Shown: positions 17,444 to 26,236 of the stretch, one piece after another | Layout of the letters: every line of letters starts with the position of its first letter | How positions within the stretch are numbered: position 1 is the first letter of the stretch | Origin: Streptomyces cyanogenus | Lineage (GTDB): Bacteria > Actinomycetota > Actinomycetes > Streptomycetales > Streptomycetaceae | DNA: 64,000 nucleotides | Direction: 5' to 3' | Assembly (NCBI RefSeq): GCF_017526105.1 | Contig: NZ_CP071839.1 | Coordinates: 5,347,001 to 5,411,000 of the forward strand | The notes under the pieces: model-generated | What the model was told of the DNA's origin: nothing | What the model saw: the letters and a program-made list of their open reading frames with translations, nothing else | The model's database searches: none | Position numbers and translations under genes: made by a program

Positions 17444-17457
17444 TTGAACACGTTCAA
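17444..17457. promoter_or_regulatory. Near-palindrome TTGAACACGTTCAA
   Basis: This second copy differs from the palindrome at 17399 by one central base. It lies just beyond the 3' end of the VOC gene's stop at 17468, within the promoter region of the membrane-protein operon. Confidence 0.6.
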
Positions 17458-17467
17458 CCGGAGGGGG

Positions 17468-17878
17468 TCAGATTCTGCGGGCCAGTGCCGGGCGCTTGGT
17501 GTAGTCGGTCAGGCCGAGGAGGTTGCCCCACGGATCGGCCAGCTCCACGGTCCAGCCGGTGGCGCCCTGGAGCACCTCGTCCAGGGGTGCGATGCCCACG
17601 GCCGCCAGCCGCCGTGCCGCCGCCCGCGCGTCCGGCACCTCCAGCCAGATCCGCGGTGACGGCCAGTGCGGCGGCCGGCACCGCAGACCCTCCTCGACGC
17701 GCAGCAGGATGCCCGGCGTCTCCGCGCCGACCTTCAGCAGCGCGATCCCGGCCTCGTCCAGCCGGAATCCCACGGCGAACCCGGCCCGCTCGTAGAAGGC
17801 GACCGCCTCGTTGAGGTCGCCGACGGGGAGCAGCACGTTGTCGAAACCGAGCAGTTCGTACGACTCTTCGTCTGACAT
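17468..17878 (-). CDS. VOC (glyoxalase/bleomycin-resistance) family protein
   Basis: The 136-residue protein has the paired beta-alpha-beta-beta-beta units of the vicinal oxygen chelate fold: FDNVLLPVGDLNEAVAFYER in the first half, and RIWLEVPDARAAARRLAAV with DPWGNLLGLTDY in the second. Members are small metal-dependent enzymes or binding proteins; the substrate cannot be inferred. Its 5' side faces strong terminator hairpins after sdhB. Confidence 0.8.
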   Translation of the reverse strand: MSDEESYELLGFDNVLLPVGDLNEAVAFYERAGFAVGFRLDEAGIALLKVGAETPGILLRVEEGLRCRPPHWPSPRIWLEVPDARAAARRLAAVGIAPLDEVLQGATGWTVELADPWGNLLGLTDYTKRPALARRI

Positions 17879-17910
17879 GTCGTCACATTAGGAGTCCTGT
17901 CCCGCGGAAG

Positions 17911-17951
17911 CGAGGAGCCCCACCGGAGCGGACCGACGGTGGGGCTCCTCG
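17911..17951. terminator. Hairpin between sdhB and VOC gene
   Basis: GAGGAGCCCCACCG (17912-17925) pairs perfectly with CGGTGGGGCTCCTC (17937-17950) around an 11-base loop. It is the more distal of two hairpins after sdhB and could act in either direction. Confidence 0.75.
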
Positions 17952-18007
17952 ACGGACCCGGCAGCGTTGCGGGAGACCCACGAGGAGGCGGAGAAGTTGT
18001 ACGACAA

Positions 18008-18048
18008 GGGCCCCGCCTGCCGGAACATCGCTCCGGAAGACGGGGCCC
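18008..18048 (-). terminator. Terminator hairpin after sdhB
   Basis: GGGCCCCG at 18008 pairs with CGGGGCCC at 18041, with an inner CCGGA/TCCGG stem. It lies about 25 bases past the sdhB stop and probably ends the sdhCDAB transcript. Confidence 0.75.
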
Positions 18049-18071
18049 GAGTACTCGCGGCGTACCGCGGA

Positions 18072-18851
18072 TCAGTAGCGGCGCGTGATCAGGGCGCGCT
18101 TCACTTCCTGGATCGCCTTCGTGACCTCGATGCCGCGCGGGCAGGCGTCCGTGCAGTTGAAGGTCGTGCGGCAACGCCACACGCCGTCGCGGTCGTTGAG
18201 GATCTCCAGGCGCTGCTCCCCGGCCTCGTCGCGCGAGTCGAAGATGAAGCGGTGGGCGTTCACGATCGCGGCCGGGCCGAAGTACTGGCCGTCGTTCCAG
18301 AACACCGGGCAGGAGGACGTGCACGCCGCGCAGAGGATGCACTTCGTCGTGTCGTCGAAGCGCTCGCGGTCCTCGGCGGACTGGAGGCGCTCACGGGTCG
18401 GCTCGTTCGTGTCCTTGGTGATCAGGAACGGCATGACGTCCCGGTACGCCTGGAAGAACGGCTCCATGTCCACGACCAGGTCCTTCAGGACCGTCAGGCC
18501 CTTGATGGGCTCGATCGTGATCGGCTTCTCGGGGTTGATGTCCTTGATCAGCGTCTTGCAGGCGAGGCGGTTCTTGCCGTTGATCCGCATCGCGTCCGAG
18601 CCGCAGATGCCGTGGGCGCACGAGCGGCGGAAGGTGAGCGTGCCGTCGATGTCCCACTTGATCTTGTGGAGACCGTCGAGGACGCGCTCCTTCGGGTCGA
18701 TCTCCAGGTGGAAGTCTTCCCAGACGGCCTCCGCCGCGACCTCCGGGTTGAACCGGCGGATGCGGAAGGTGACCGTGATGTAGGGGGAGTCGGCGAAGCC
18801 GGGCTCGGGCTGGCCGGCCGCGTCCGCCTTGTCCAGAACAGGGGTAGCCAT
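18072..18851 (-). CDS. sdhB: Succinate dehydrogenase iron-sulfur subunit
   Basis: The 259-residue SdhB passes electrons from the flavoprotein to quinone through three iron-sulfur clusters. The ligands are visible: CAHGICGSDAM plus a later Cys in NRLAC for 2Fe-2S, CILCAACTSSCP for 4Fe-4S, and FNCTDACPRGI for 3Fe-4S. It is the last gene of sdhCDAB, and its ATG overlaps the sdhA stop by one base. Confidence 0.97.
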   Translation of the reverse strand: MATPVLDKADAAGQPEPGFADSPYITVTFRIRRFNPEVAAEAVWEDFHLEIDPKERVLDGLHKIKWDIDGTLTFRRSCAHGICGSDAMRINGKNRLACKTLIKDINPEKPITIEPIKGLTVLKDLVVDMEPFFQAYRDVMPFLITKDTNEPTRERLQSAEDRERFDDTTKCILCAACTSSCPVFWNDGQYFGPAAIVNAHRFIFDSRDEAGEQRLEILNDRDGVWRCRTTFNCTDACPRGIEVTKAIQEVKRALITRRY

Positions 18852-20605
18852 CAGTACTTACGCTCCATCGGCTGGTAGCGGGTCTGGACGACCGGCTTGT
18901 AGTCGAGACGGACGGTTTCCGAGCCGTCGGCGCCGACCTCGCGGTACGCCATCGTGTGGCGCATGAAGTTGACGTCGTCGCGGTTCGGGTAGTCCTCGCG
19001 GTAGTGACCGCCGCGGGACTCCTTGCGGGCCAGCGCCGAGACGGCCATGACCTCGGCCAGGTCCAGCAGGTTGCCCAGCTCGATGGCCTCCAGCAGGTCC
19101 GTGTTGAACCGCTTGCCCTTGTCCTGGATCGCCACGTTCTTGTAGCGCTCCTTGAGCTCGGCGATCTTCTCGACCGCCGTCTTGATCGTCTGCTCGGTGC
19201 GGAACACCATGACGTTGGCGTCCATGGTCTCCTGCAGCTCGCGGCGCAGGGTCGCCACCCGCTCGTTGCCGGTGGAGGTGCGCAGCCGCTCGATCTGCTC
19301 GACGACGAAGGACGCCGGGGCCTCCGGCAGCTCCACGTAGTCGGCCTTCGCCGAGTACTCGGCGGCGGCGATGCCCGCGCGGCGGCCGAAGACGTTGATG
19401 TCCAGCAGCGAGTTGGTGCCGAGGCGGTTGGCGCCGTGGACCGACACGCAGGCGACCTCGCCGGCCGCGTACAGGCCCGGCACGACGGTGGTGTTGTCCG
19501 CCAGGACCTCACCCTCGACGTTGGTCGGGATGCCGCCCATCGCGTAGTGCGCGGTCGGCTGGATCGGGATCGGGTCCGTGTACGGCTCGATGCCGAGGTA
19601 AGTGCGCGCGAACTCGGTGATGTCCGGGAGCTTGGCGTCCAGCTGCTCCGGCGGCAGGTGGGTCAGGTCCAGGTACACGTGGTCGCCCTCGGGACCGCAG
19701 CCGCGGCCCTCGCGGATCTCCGTGTAGATGGAGCGGGACACGACGTCACGGGACGCCAGGTCCTTCATGACCGGCGCGTACTTCTCCATGAAGCGCTCGC
19801 CGTCCTTGTTGCGGAGGATGCCGCCCTCACCACGGGCGCCCTCCGTCAGCAGGATGCCCATGCGCCAGATGCCGGTCGGGTGGAACTGGAAGAACTCCAT
19901 GTCCTCCAGCGGCAGGCCCCGGCGGTAGACGGCGGCCTGGCCGTCACCGGTGAGGGTGTGCGCGTTGGAGGTCACCTTGAAGAACTTGCCGCAGCCGCCG
20001 GAGGCGTAGATCACGGCCTTCGCCTGGAAGACGTGGATCTCACCGGTGGCCAGCTCGTACGCCACGACACCGGCCGACTTCTTGACGCCGTCGACCTCGG
20101 TGATCAGCTGGTCCAGGACGTAGAACTCGTTGAAGAACTCCACGCCCTCCTTGACGCAGTTCTGGTACAGCGTCTGGAGGATCATGTGGCCGGTGCGGTC
20201 CGCGGCGTAGCAGGACCGGCGGACCGGGGCCTCGCCGTGGTTGCGGGAGTGACCGCCGAAGCGGCGCTGGTCGATCGTCCCGTTGGGCGTCCGGTTGAAC
20301 GGCAGGCCCATCTTCTCCAGGTCGAGGACGGCGTCGATGGCCTCCTTCGCCAGGATCTCGGCGGCGTCCTGGTCGACCAGGTAGTCACCGCCCTTAACCG
20401 TGTCGAAGGTGTGCCACTCCCAGTTGTCCTCCTCCACGTTGGCGAGCGCGGCGGCCATACCGCCCTGCGCGGCGCCCGTGTGGGAGCGGGTGGGGTAGAG
20501 CTTGGTCAGGACCGCGGTGCGGCTGCGCTTCGTCGCCTCGATGGCGGCGCGCATGCCCGCGCCGCCGGCGCCGACGATGACGGTGTCGTACTTGTGGATC
20601 TTCAT
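18851..20605 (-). CDS. sdhA: Succinate dehydrogenase flavoprotein subunit
   Basis: The 584-residue SdhA oxidises succinate to fumarate in the TCA cycle at the inner face of the membrane. It has the FAD-binding VIVGAGGAGMRAAIEA, the FAD-attachment region RSHTGAAQGGMAAAL (His expected to bind FAD), HPTGIWRMG and EGARGEGG in the active site, and the C-terminal HYREDYPNRDD. Length is normal for the family. Confidence 0.97.
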   Translation of the reverse strand: MKIHKYDTVIVGAGGAGMRAAIEATKRSRTAVLTKLYPTRSHTGAAQGGMAAALANVEEDNWEWHTFDTVKGGDYLVDQDAAEILAKEAIDAVLDLEKMGLPFNRTPNGTIDQRRFGGHSRNHGEAPVRRSCYAADRTGHMILQTLYQNCVKEGVEFFNEFYVLDQLITEVDGVKKSAGVVAYELATGEIHVFQAKAVIYASGGCGKFFKVTSNAHTLTGDGQAAVYRRGLPLEDMEFFQFHPTGIWRMGILLTEGARGEGGILRNKDGERFMEKYAPVMKDLASRDVVSRSIYTEIREGRGCGPEGDHVYLDLTHLPPEQLDAKLPDITEFARTYLGIEPYTDPIPIQPTAHYAMGGIPTNVEGEVLADNTTVVPGLYAAGEVACVSVHGANRLGTNSLLDINVFGRRAGIAAAEYSAKADYVELPEAPASFVVEQIERLRTSTGNERVATLRRELQETMDANVMVFRTEQTIKTAVEKIAELKERYKNVAIQDKGKRFNTDLLEAIELGNLLDLAEVMAVSALARKESRGGHYREDYPNRDDVNFMRHTMAYREVGADGSETVRLDYKPVVQTRYQPMERKY

Positions 20606-20624
20606 GATTCTCGCAGCCCCGTGC

Positions 20625-21107
20625 CTAGCGGATGTTCGGGTCGAAGGTGAAGATCACCAGCGTGCCCAGCAGGATGGTGAACACCGTGGCGGTGTAGAGC
20701 AGGCCCTTGAGCCACAGCCGGGTGTTCGGCCGCTCGGCGTAGTCGTTGATGACCGTGCGCAGGCCGTTGGCGCCGTGCAGCATCGCCAGCCACAGCATCA
20801 GCAGGTCCCAGACCTGCCAGAACGGGGACGCCCAGCGGCCCGCCACGAAGGCGAAGCCGATCTTGGAGACACCGCCGTCCAGCACCAGCTGGATCAGCAG
20901 GTGGCCGAGGACGAGGACGACCAGCACGATGCCGGACAGGCGCATGAACAGCCAGGCCGCCAGCTCGAAGTTGCCCCGGGTCGACTTGGGGGACTTCTTG
21001 GTGCGCTTGCGGGGCGCCTCGATCAGCGGGGCCGGGTTGTCGACGGTGTAGACGGGGGCCCCCTCGACGGGGCCGACTCCGGAGGCCGCGGTTTCAGTCG
21101 TGGACAT
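20625..21107 (-). CDS. sdhD: Succinate dehydrogenase membrane anchor subunit D
   Basis: The 160-residue protein has a polar N-terminal tail of about 50 residues followed by three membrane spans. A conserved segment, LAMLHGANGLRTVINDYAER, provides a His probably involved in haem or quinone binding. Its start lies 5 bases after the sdhC stop and it ends 19 bases before sdhA, which fits a single operon. Confidence 0.9.
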   Translation of the reverse strand: MSTTETAASGVGPVEGAPVYTVDNPAPLIEAPRKRTKKSPKSTRGNFELAAWLFMRLSGIVLVVLVLGHLLIQLVLDGGVSKIGFAFVAGRWASPFWQVWDLLMLWLAMLHGANGLRTVINDYAERPNTRLWLKGLLYTATVFTILLGTLVIFTFDPNIR

Positions 21108-21112
21108 CGGCG

Positions 21113-21493
21113 TCAGCTCCCAAACAGGACACGGTAGGCGTGGCCGAGGACCGGGTAGATCGCCCCGAGCATGAGCACGATCCAGACACCCATCACGGTC
21201 CAGAACATCTGCTTCTGGTAGCGCGGGCCCTTCGACCAGAAGTCGACGGCGATGACGCGCAGGCCGTTGAGCGCGTGGAAGAGGATGGCGGCGACGAGGC
21301 CGTACTCCAGCAGCGCGACGACGGGCGTCTTGTACGTGGCTACGACCTTGTCGTAGTCCTCGGGGGAGACACGCACGAGAGCGGTGTCCAGCACGTGAAC
21401 GAACAGGAAGAAGAAAATGAGGACGCCGGTGACTCGGTGAGCCACCCAGGACCACATTCCTTCCCGGCCGCGGTACAGCGTTCCAGCCGGCAC
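21113..21493 (-). CDS. sdhC: Succinate dehydrogenase cytochrome b556 subunit
   Basis: The 126-residue protein has three membrane spans with SWVAHRVTGVLIFFFLFVHV and LFHALNGLRVIAVDF, carrying the family's conserved SxxxRxTG-type and haem-ligand His features. The GTG start at 21493 follows GGAGGG. It is the first gene of sdhCDAB; the operon promoter must lie in 21494-21684. Confidence 0.92.
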   Translation of the reverse strand: MPAGTLYRGREGMWSWVAHRVTGVLIFFFLFVHVLDTALVRVSPEDYDKVVATYKTPVVALLEYGLVAAILFHALNGLRVIAVDFWSKGPRYQKQMFWTVMGVWIVLMLGAIYPVLGHAYRVLFGS

Positions 21494-21684
21494 GGAAGAA
21501 CCCTCCGGGAGCGGGGACTAGGGCCGCGCCGGCTTCACTGTCGGTCGGGCCCGGCCGGGTACGGTCCACCGGCCCTCTGCATGGTATCCACGTGCCGCCG
21601 TGGTGCTTACGGGGGGCCTACCGGTGTGATCAAAGTGGCACGCGGTTGGGCTAGCGAGTGCGGGCGCCGGGGCGGATTCCACGG

Positions 21685-22320
21685 TTATTTGCCGGGTGCG
21701 GGTGCGTTTGGGCTGGTCGCGCCCACATGGCGGTAGCCACAAATCGAACAGAGCCCGGCGCCTCCGAGCAGGGCCCGCAGCCGTCCCCGGGCGAGTCGCC
21801 GCAGCTCCTCCGCCGCCGTCACCCGCTCCTCCTCCGGATCGTTTGCCAATCGTGACCGGATCGCTTCGAGGATGTGGTCGATGACCTCGTCCGGGGGAAC
21901 GTCGCCCAGATAGATGATGAACGCGTGGCCGAATCGGGCCTCGTAGGCGGCGTGCGCGGCGCCCAGGGCCATGTGGGCCGCCGAGTACGTGTCCTCGGGG
22001 AGCTCCGGGAGGGCCTCGCCGGCCAGGGCCTCGGCCAGGTCGGCCGGGGAGAGGTCGTACGCCGCCTCGTCCGCCGCGGCCAGCAGGGCGCCCAGGTCGG
22101 GGTACGGGCGGTGGGCGGCGAGCCGGTCGGACCAGCGCACGCTGTGCAGACAGTGCAGGAGAAGGCTGCGGGCCTCGTCGGCGTGGGCCGTGTTGAAGGC
22201 GTCGAGGGGCGTGGGGAGATACGGCAGGCGGTGGGCGGGCAGCGTGGGTCCTCGCGTCACATGTGGCGTGGCAGGGGGATGCTGTGAAAGGTGTGTCGTC
22301 AGGTTATCGAGAGTGGTCAC
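21685..22320 (-). CDS. OHCU decarboxylase-like protein lacking catalytic residues
   Basis: The 211-residue protein has the helical layout of OHCU decarboxylase, the last enzyme of urate oxidation: AFNTAHADEARSLLLHCLHS, RWSDRLAAHRPY, YEARFGHAFIIYLG, and a final EAIRSRLANDPEEE helix. The usual HPxIG loop with its catalytic His is replaced here by GEALPELPED (residues about 101-110), and the usual Glu of the following EQ pair reads AAH. A C-terminal extension has CSICGYRH. The fold is therefore recognisable but the normal chemistry looks lost. No other urate genes are nearby. Confidence 0.7.
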   Translation of the reverse strand: MTTLDNLTTHLSQHPPATPHVTRGPTLPAHRLPYLPTPLDAFNTAHADEARSLLLHCLHSVRWSDRLAAHRPYPDLGALLAAADEAAYDLSPADLAEALAGEALPELPEDTYSAAHMALGAAHAAYEARFGHAFIIYLGDVPPDEVIDHILEAIRSRLANDPEEERVTAAEELRRLARGRLRALLGGAGLCSICGYRHVGATSPNAPAPGK

Positions 22321-22415
22321 GCTGTGTCCGAGGGATACCTGAATTTCACCCGAACGGAAGAGTTTGAGACCGCCTGGGTGACGGCTGAGCCGGGGATCGG
22401 TCGTACGTTGGCAGG

Positions 22416-24050
22416 GTGACCCAGGACAGGCACAGGCGCCGGGGCGTGGCGCGACAGGTGATACGCAAGCGTGCGGTGACGGCCGCCGCGGTCGTCGGGA
22501 CGGTCGCGCTCGGCACGGGCGTCGGCGTGTGGGCCTGGGCGGACGGAGGCGGCGGCGCGGCCGGCTCCGGGGCCGCCCCGGGCCGGCCGGCGACCGCGTC
22601 GGCCAGCCCCAGTCCCAGCCGGTCGTACCCGCTCTCGCAGGCGCCGCGCACGATACCCGCGGTCCGCTCCCACACCCCCGCGCGCGGTCCCGGCTGGAAA
22701 CCGCGGCACGGCGGGCGGGTGGTGGTGAGCGACCCCCGGCTGGCCGACGAGGGGCGGCTGACGGCCGGGGAGCTGGGGCTGGTGTACGCCGGGCAGAAGA
22801 GCGACGTCCGGCCGGGTGACGTGCGGCTCGCCCTCGGCGGCGGGAGCGGGAACCAGGAGTCGTACACGATGACCGTCCGGGACGGGCGGGTCGACATCAG
22901 CGGGCCCGGCGAGGCGGGCGTCTTCTACGGCACCCGCACCCTGAAGCAGGAGGTCCACGGCGGTGGTACGGCCCCCGAGGGCGTCATACGCGACCAGCCG
23001 GCCAAGCCGGTGCGCGGGTTCATGCTGGACATCGCGCGCAAGCCGTACTCCGAGGCCTGGATCGAGGACCGGATACGCGAGCTGGGGGACCTGAAGTACA
23101 ACGAGCTGGGGCTGCACTTCTCCGACGACCAGGCCTTCCGGATCGAGTCCAGCAGCCACCCGGAGATCGTCTCCCGGGACCATCTGACCAAGGCGCAGGT
23201 CAAGCGGATCGTGGCGCTGGCGGACAGCCGGCACATCACCGTCGTGCCCGAGATCGACTCGCCGGGGCACCTGGGGGCCGTCCTCGCCGCCCACCCCGAC
23301 CTGCAGCTGCGCAACGTGAACGGGGTGCCGACCCGGGGCGCGATCGACATCTCCAAGGACGCCTCCGCACGGATCGTCGACGACCTGCTGAACGAGTACG
23401 CCGGGCTCTTCACCGGCGACCGGTGGCACCTGGGCGGCGACGAGTACCAGGCCCTCACCGTGCGCGACCCGCAGGCCTCCTACCCGCAGCTGGCGGCCGC
23501 CGCCCGGCAGAAGTACGGCGCCGGCGGGACCGTCGCCGACCTGGCCACCGGCTGGCTCAACGACCGCGCCGCCACCGTCCGCGCCCACCACCGGACCCTG
23601 CGCGCCTGGAACGACGGCTTCTTCCGCGGCACCTCCGTGCAGCCCGCACGCGATCTGCGGGTCGCCTACTGGACCGGCAAGGAGATCGGCGCCCGGCCGC
23701 CCGCGGAGTACCTGAGCGCCGGCCGCAAGGTGCTCAACTACAACGACGAGTACCTCTACTACGTGCTCGGCCAGCCGCAGACCTTCGTCTACCCGACCGG
23801 ACAGCGCATATACGAGCAGTGGAACCCGCGGGTGCTGCGCGGCACGACCGCCGTCCCGGCGCGCTACGACGGGCAGATCCTCGGCGGATCGTTCGCGGTC
23901 TGGTCCGACCGCCCGAACGCGCAGACGGAGGGTCAGGTCGCCGCGGGCGTCCGGATGCCGCTGCGGGCCACCGCACAGAAGCTGTGGGACCCGGGCGAAC
24001 CGGCGCTTACCTGGGCAGAGTTCAGAAGGCTGGCGGACCGGCTGGGCTGA
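22416..24050 (+). CDS. Beta-N-acetylhexosaminidase (GH20)
   Basis: The 544-residue exported enzyme removes terminal N-acetylhexosamine, probably from chitin fragments or cell-wall glycans. An N-terminal signal/anchor (AVTAAAVVGTVALGTGVGVW) is followed by a Ser/Pro-rich linker, a GH20b-type domain, and the catalytic barrel beginning RGFMLDIARKPYSEAWIEDR. The catalytic pair is in HLGGDEYQ (Asp342-Glu343). The GTG at 22416 fits the signal peptide. It is divergent from the OHCU-like gene. Confidence 0.93.
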   Translation: MTQDRHRRRGVARQVIRKRAVTAAAVVGTVALGTGVGVWAWADGGGGAAGSGAAPGRPATASASPSPSRSYPLSQAPRTIPAVRSHTPARGPGWKPRHGGRVVVSDPRLADEGRLTAGELGLVYAGQKSDVRPGDVRLALGGGSGNQESYTMTVRDGRVDISGPGEAGVFYGTRTLKQEVHGGGTAPEGVIRDQPAKPVRGFMLDIARKPYSEAWIEDRIRELGDLKYNELGLHFSDDQAFRIESSSHPEIVSRDHLTKAQVKRIVALADSRHITVVPEIDSPGHLGAVLAAHPDLQLRNVNGVPTRGAIDISKDASARIVDDLLNEYAGLFTGDRWHLGGDEYQALTVRDPQASYPQLAAAARQKYGAGGTVADLATGWLNDRAATVRAHHRTLRAWNDGFFRGTSVQPARDLRVAYWTGKEIGARPPAEYLSAGRKVLNYNDEYLYYVLGQPQTFVYPTGQRIYEQWNPRVLRGTTAVPARYDGQILGGSFAVWSDRPNAQTEGQVAAGVRMPLRATAQKLWDPGEPALTWAEFRRLADRLG

Positions 24051-24193
24051 GAACCGAGTGGACGTACGACGGCGTCCGACCGTATGTTCCGGTGTCCGCG
24101 CGCGTGGCACACGCGCCGGCACCAGTGCTCGCGCGCCGGTTCGGGGAGAGCCGCGCGCCGTCTCGGATCTCGTCTTCTCGGGGGGACTTCTTC

Positions 24194-24898
24194 ATGACCA
24201 CGCCCATGCCCGCGCCGCCGTACCCCGCCCCGCCCGGCGCCTGGCTGCGTTCACCGGCCGCGCTCGGCCGGGCCACCGCCCTGCTGCTCGGCCTCGTCAT
24301 CGCCACCGACCTGTTCGCCTGCTTCGCGGACCTGCTGGAAATGAACGTCACCGGCGACCTCGCCGACGGCGTCACCGGCGCCGACGTGCTGGACCGGGCG
24401 GACCGGGCGGACGCCCTCTACGGCGTCTCCGGCATCTCGCAGGGCGTGGCGCTGGTGGCCACGGCCGTCGTCTACCTGTGCTGGCTGTGGCGGATCCGGG
24501 TGAACGCCGAGGTGTTCGACGCCTCCCGGCACACCATGAAGCGCGGCTGGACCATCGGCGCCTGGTTCTGCCCGGTCGTGAACCTGTGGTTCCCGCGCCG
24601 GATCGTCGCGGACAGCTGGGACGCCAGCGCGCCCTGGGGCTCGCGGTCCGGGCACACGCCGGTCAACGCCTGGTGGACGCTGTGGCTCGTCAGCCTCTTC
24701 GTGGGCCGGTTCGCCTTCAGCAGCTCCCGGCACGCCGAGACGGCGGACGAACTGCACGAGGCCGCCGGCACGATGCTGTTCTCCGACGCCCTCGACATCG
24801 TGGCCGCGGTCCTCGCCGTCGTGGTGGTCGTCCGGCTGACCCGGATGCAGGAGCGCAAGGTCCTCTCCGGCGAGCTCCCGGTTCCCGCGGTTGGCTGA
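24194..24898 (+). CDS. DUF4328 membrane protein
   Basis: The 234-residue protein has a Pro-rich N-terminus, about five membrane spans, and the family's CWLWRIRVNAEVFDASRHTM and GAWFCPVVNLWFPRRIVADS segments. DUF4328 proteins are common in Streptomyces and have no known role. ATG 24194 is the first start in frame with GGGGG a few bases upstream. Confidence 0.85.
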   Translation: MTTPMPAPPYPAPPGAWLRSPAALGRATALLLGLVIATDLFACFADLLEMNVTGDLADGVTGADVLDRADRADALYGVSGISQGVALVATAVVYLCWLWRIRVNAEVFDASRHTMKRGWTIGAWFCPVVNLWFPRRIVADSWDASAPWGSRSGHTPVNAWWTLWLVSLFVGRFAFSSSRHAETADELHEAAGTMLFSDALDIVAAVLAVVVVVRLTRMQERKVLSGELPVPAVG

Positions 24899-24990
24899 AA
24901 ACCCATGACTGTGACACTCCCGCTCCGTCGCACGCAGTAAGGGGAAGTGCGGGCTCCGTACCGGTCGGCGCCCTGGCGAGGGAGGCATTC

Positions 24991-25557
24991 ATGAGCCTGG
25001 TGGACCTGATCGCACAGGCCGACGAGCGCGGGCTGTCCGCCAGCGGATTGGCTTGTTTGGATCGGTGTCTGCCGCTGCTCGGCGGCGACGACGAGCTGCT
25101 GCGCCCGCTGTGGGCACGCCTCGCCGACGGCTCCGACTGGACCGTGGAGCTGACCCGGGCCCGCGAGGCGCTCGGCGCCGAGGAGCCCGCCGACGAGGCC
25201 GCGCGGCTCGCCGGCCGGATGCTCCGGTCGGCACCGGCCGAGCGCACCGCCGACGCGCTACGGCCCTGGGCCGACGCCTGCTCGGTCGCCTCGCTGCGCA
25301 TCCACCGGCTGCTCGACCCCGCCACGGACGACGGCCCGGCCCCGGACGGCCTCGACGCCGGGCGCGCGGGCGACACGGCCGGCCTGCCGCCGCTCGTCGC
25401 CGCCGAGCTGCGCCGCCAGGCGACGGTGCTGGAACTCCTCGCCGGGCACGGCGCGCAGGGCCTGCGGGGGGCGCTGGAGGTGTCGGTGGAGGGCCGCCGG
25501 GTGCTGCGCGCGGTGGTCTCCCGCCGGGCGCGCAGCGCCGTGGAACCGGGGGCCTGA
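24991..25557 (+). CDS. Unknown helical protein
   Basis: This 188-residue protein starts at an ATG with GAGGGAGG in front (MSLVDLIAQADERGLSASGL). It is predicted to be mostly alpha-helical, cytoplasmic and acidic, and no motif was recognised. Third-position G/C bias is strong across the frame, so it is coding. It lies between the DUF4328 gene and another unknown gene on the same strand. Confidence 0.75.
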   Translation: MSLVDLIAQADERGLSASGLACLDRCLPLLGGDDELLRPLWARLADGSDWTVELTRAREALGAEEPADEAARLAGRMLRSAPAERTADALRPWADACSVASLRIHRLLDPATDDGPAPDGLDAGRAGDTAGLPPLVAAELRRQATVLELLAGHGAQGLRGALEVSVEGRRVLRAVVSRRARSAVEPGA

Positions 25558-25676
25558 CGAGGGCCTGTGACCTTCGTGCGGCGGACCTGGGGTGGTCCTG
25601 CGACGGTTGGCCGAACGTTCGGACAAACGCCTCGGAGCCCGGTGACGGAACCTCGCCTCGGCTCGCTCTTCCCTAT

Positions 25677-26108
25677 GTGACAGCCGATGCGACAGCTCAT
25701 GTGACGGCCCGATACGGGACAGCACAGCAGGAGACCAGGCCGCACGCCGCGGCGAAGCCCGTGCGGTGGGCGGCGGACGCGGTGGCGACCATGCGTGAGG
25801 GCGCGCGGGTCCGGCTCGACTACTCGGCGCAGAGCCTGTGGCGGGTGGACCGGATGATCGAGGAGATAAGCCGCGAGGGGCCGCCGTACGCGGCCGTCGA
25901 GAACGTGCTGCGCGGCTTCGGCGCCTACGCCGGCGAGGTGATTGTCCGGCAGACCGGCGCCGAGTGGTGGGCGACCGGCGGCGAGCACTGGCTGCGCACC
26001 CCCGACGGCCGGATGTGGGACCCCATCGACGAGGCCCGCCGCTGCTACGCCGGCCACGGCTCGCTCCGGCTGCTGTGCCGGGACGCGACCGCGGCCGCCT
26101 CCGGCTGA
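25677..26108 (+). CDS. Unknown Trp-containing protein
   Basis: The well-supported part begins around KPVRWAADAVATMREGARVR and ends in a Trp-rich segment (GAEWWATGGEHWLRTPDGRM). No family was recognised. The start is uncertain: GTG 25677 and GTG 25701 are both possible, and neither has a good ribosome-binding site. Coding bias is clear from about 25740 onward. Confidence 0.65.
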   Translation: MTADATAHVTARYGTAQQETRPHAAAKPVRWAADAVATMREGARVRLDYSAQSLWRVDRMIEEISREGPPYAAVENVLRGFGAYAGEVIVRQTGAEWWATGGEHWLRTPDGRMWDPIDEARRCYAGHGSLRLLCRDATAAASG

Positions 26109-26236
26109 CTGCCTGTGACACTTCCGTCGGGGCCGACGCTGATGATCGTGGAGGGCGGCGGACACGGCCGGAGCGTGTCGCACCGTGACGGAAGCGCCAC
26201 GCAGTGGCCAGGAACTCGGCACGAACGAGGACGGTC

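Noticed and set aside
21610..21640. Possible CRP-like site GTGATCAAAGTGGCAC near the sdh promoter
   Set aside because: The half-sites do not have the required spacing and symmetry.
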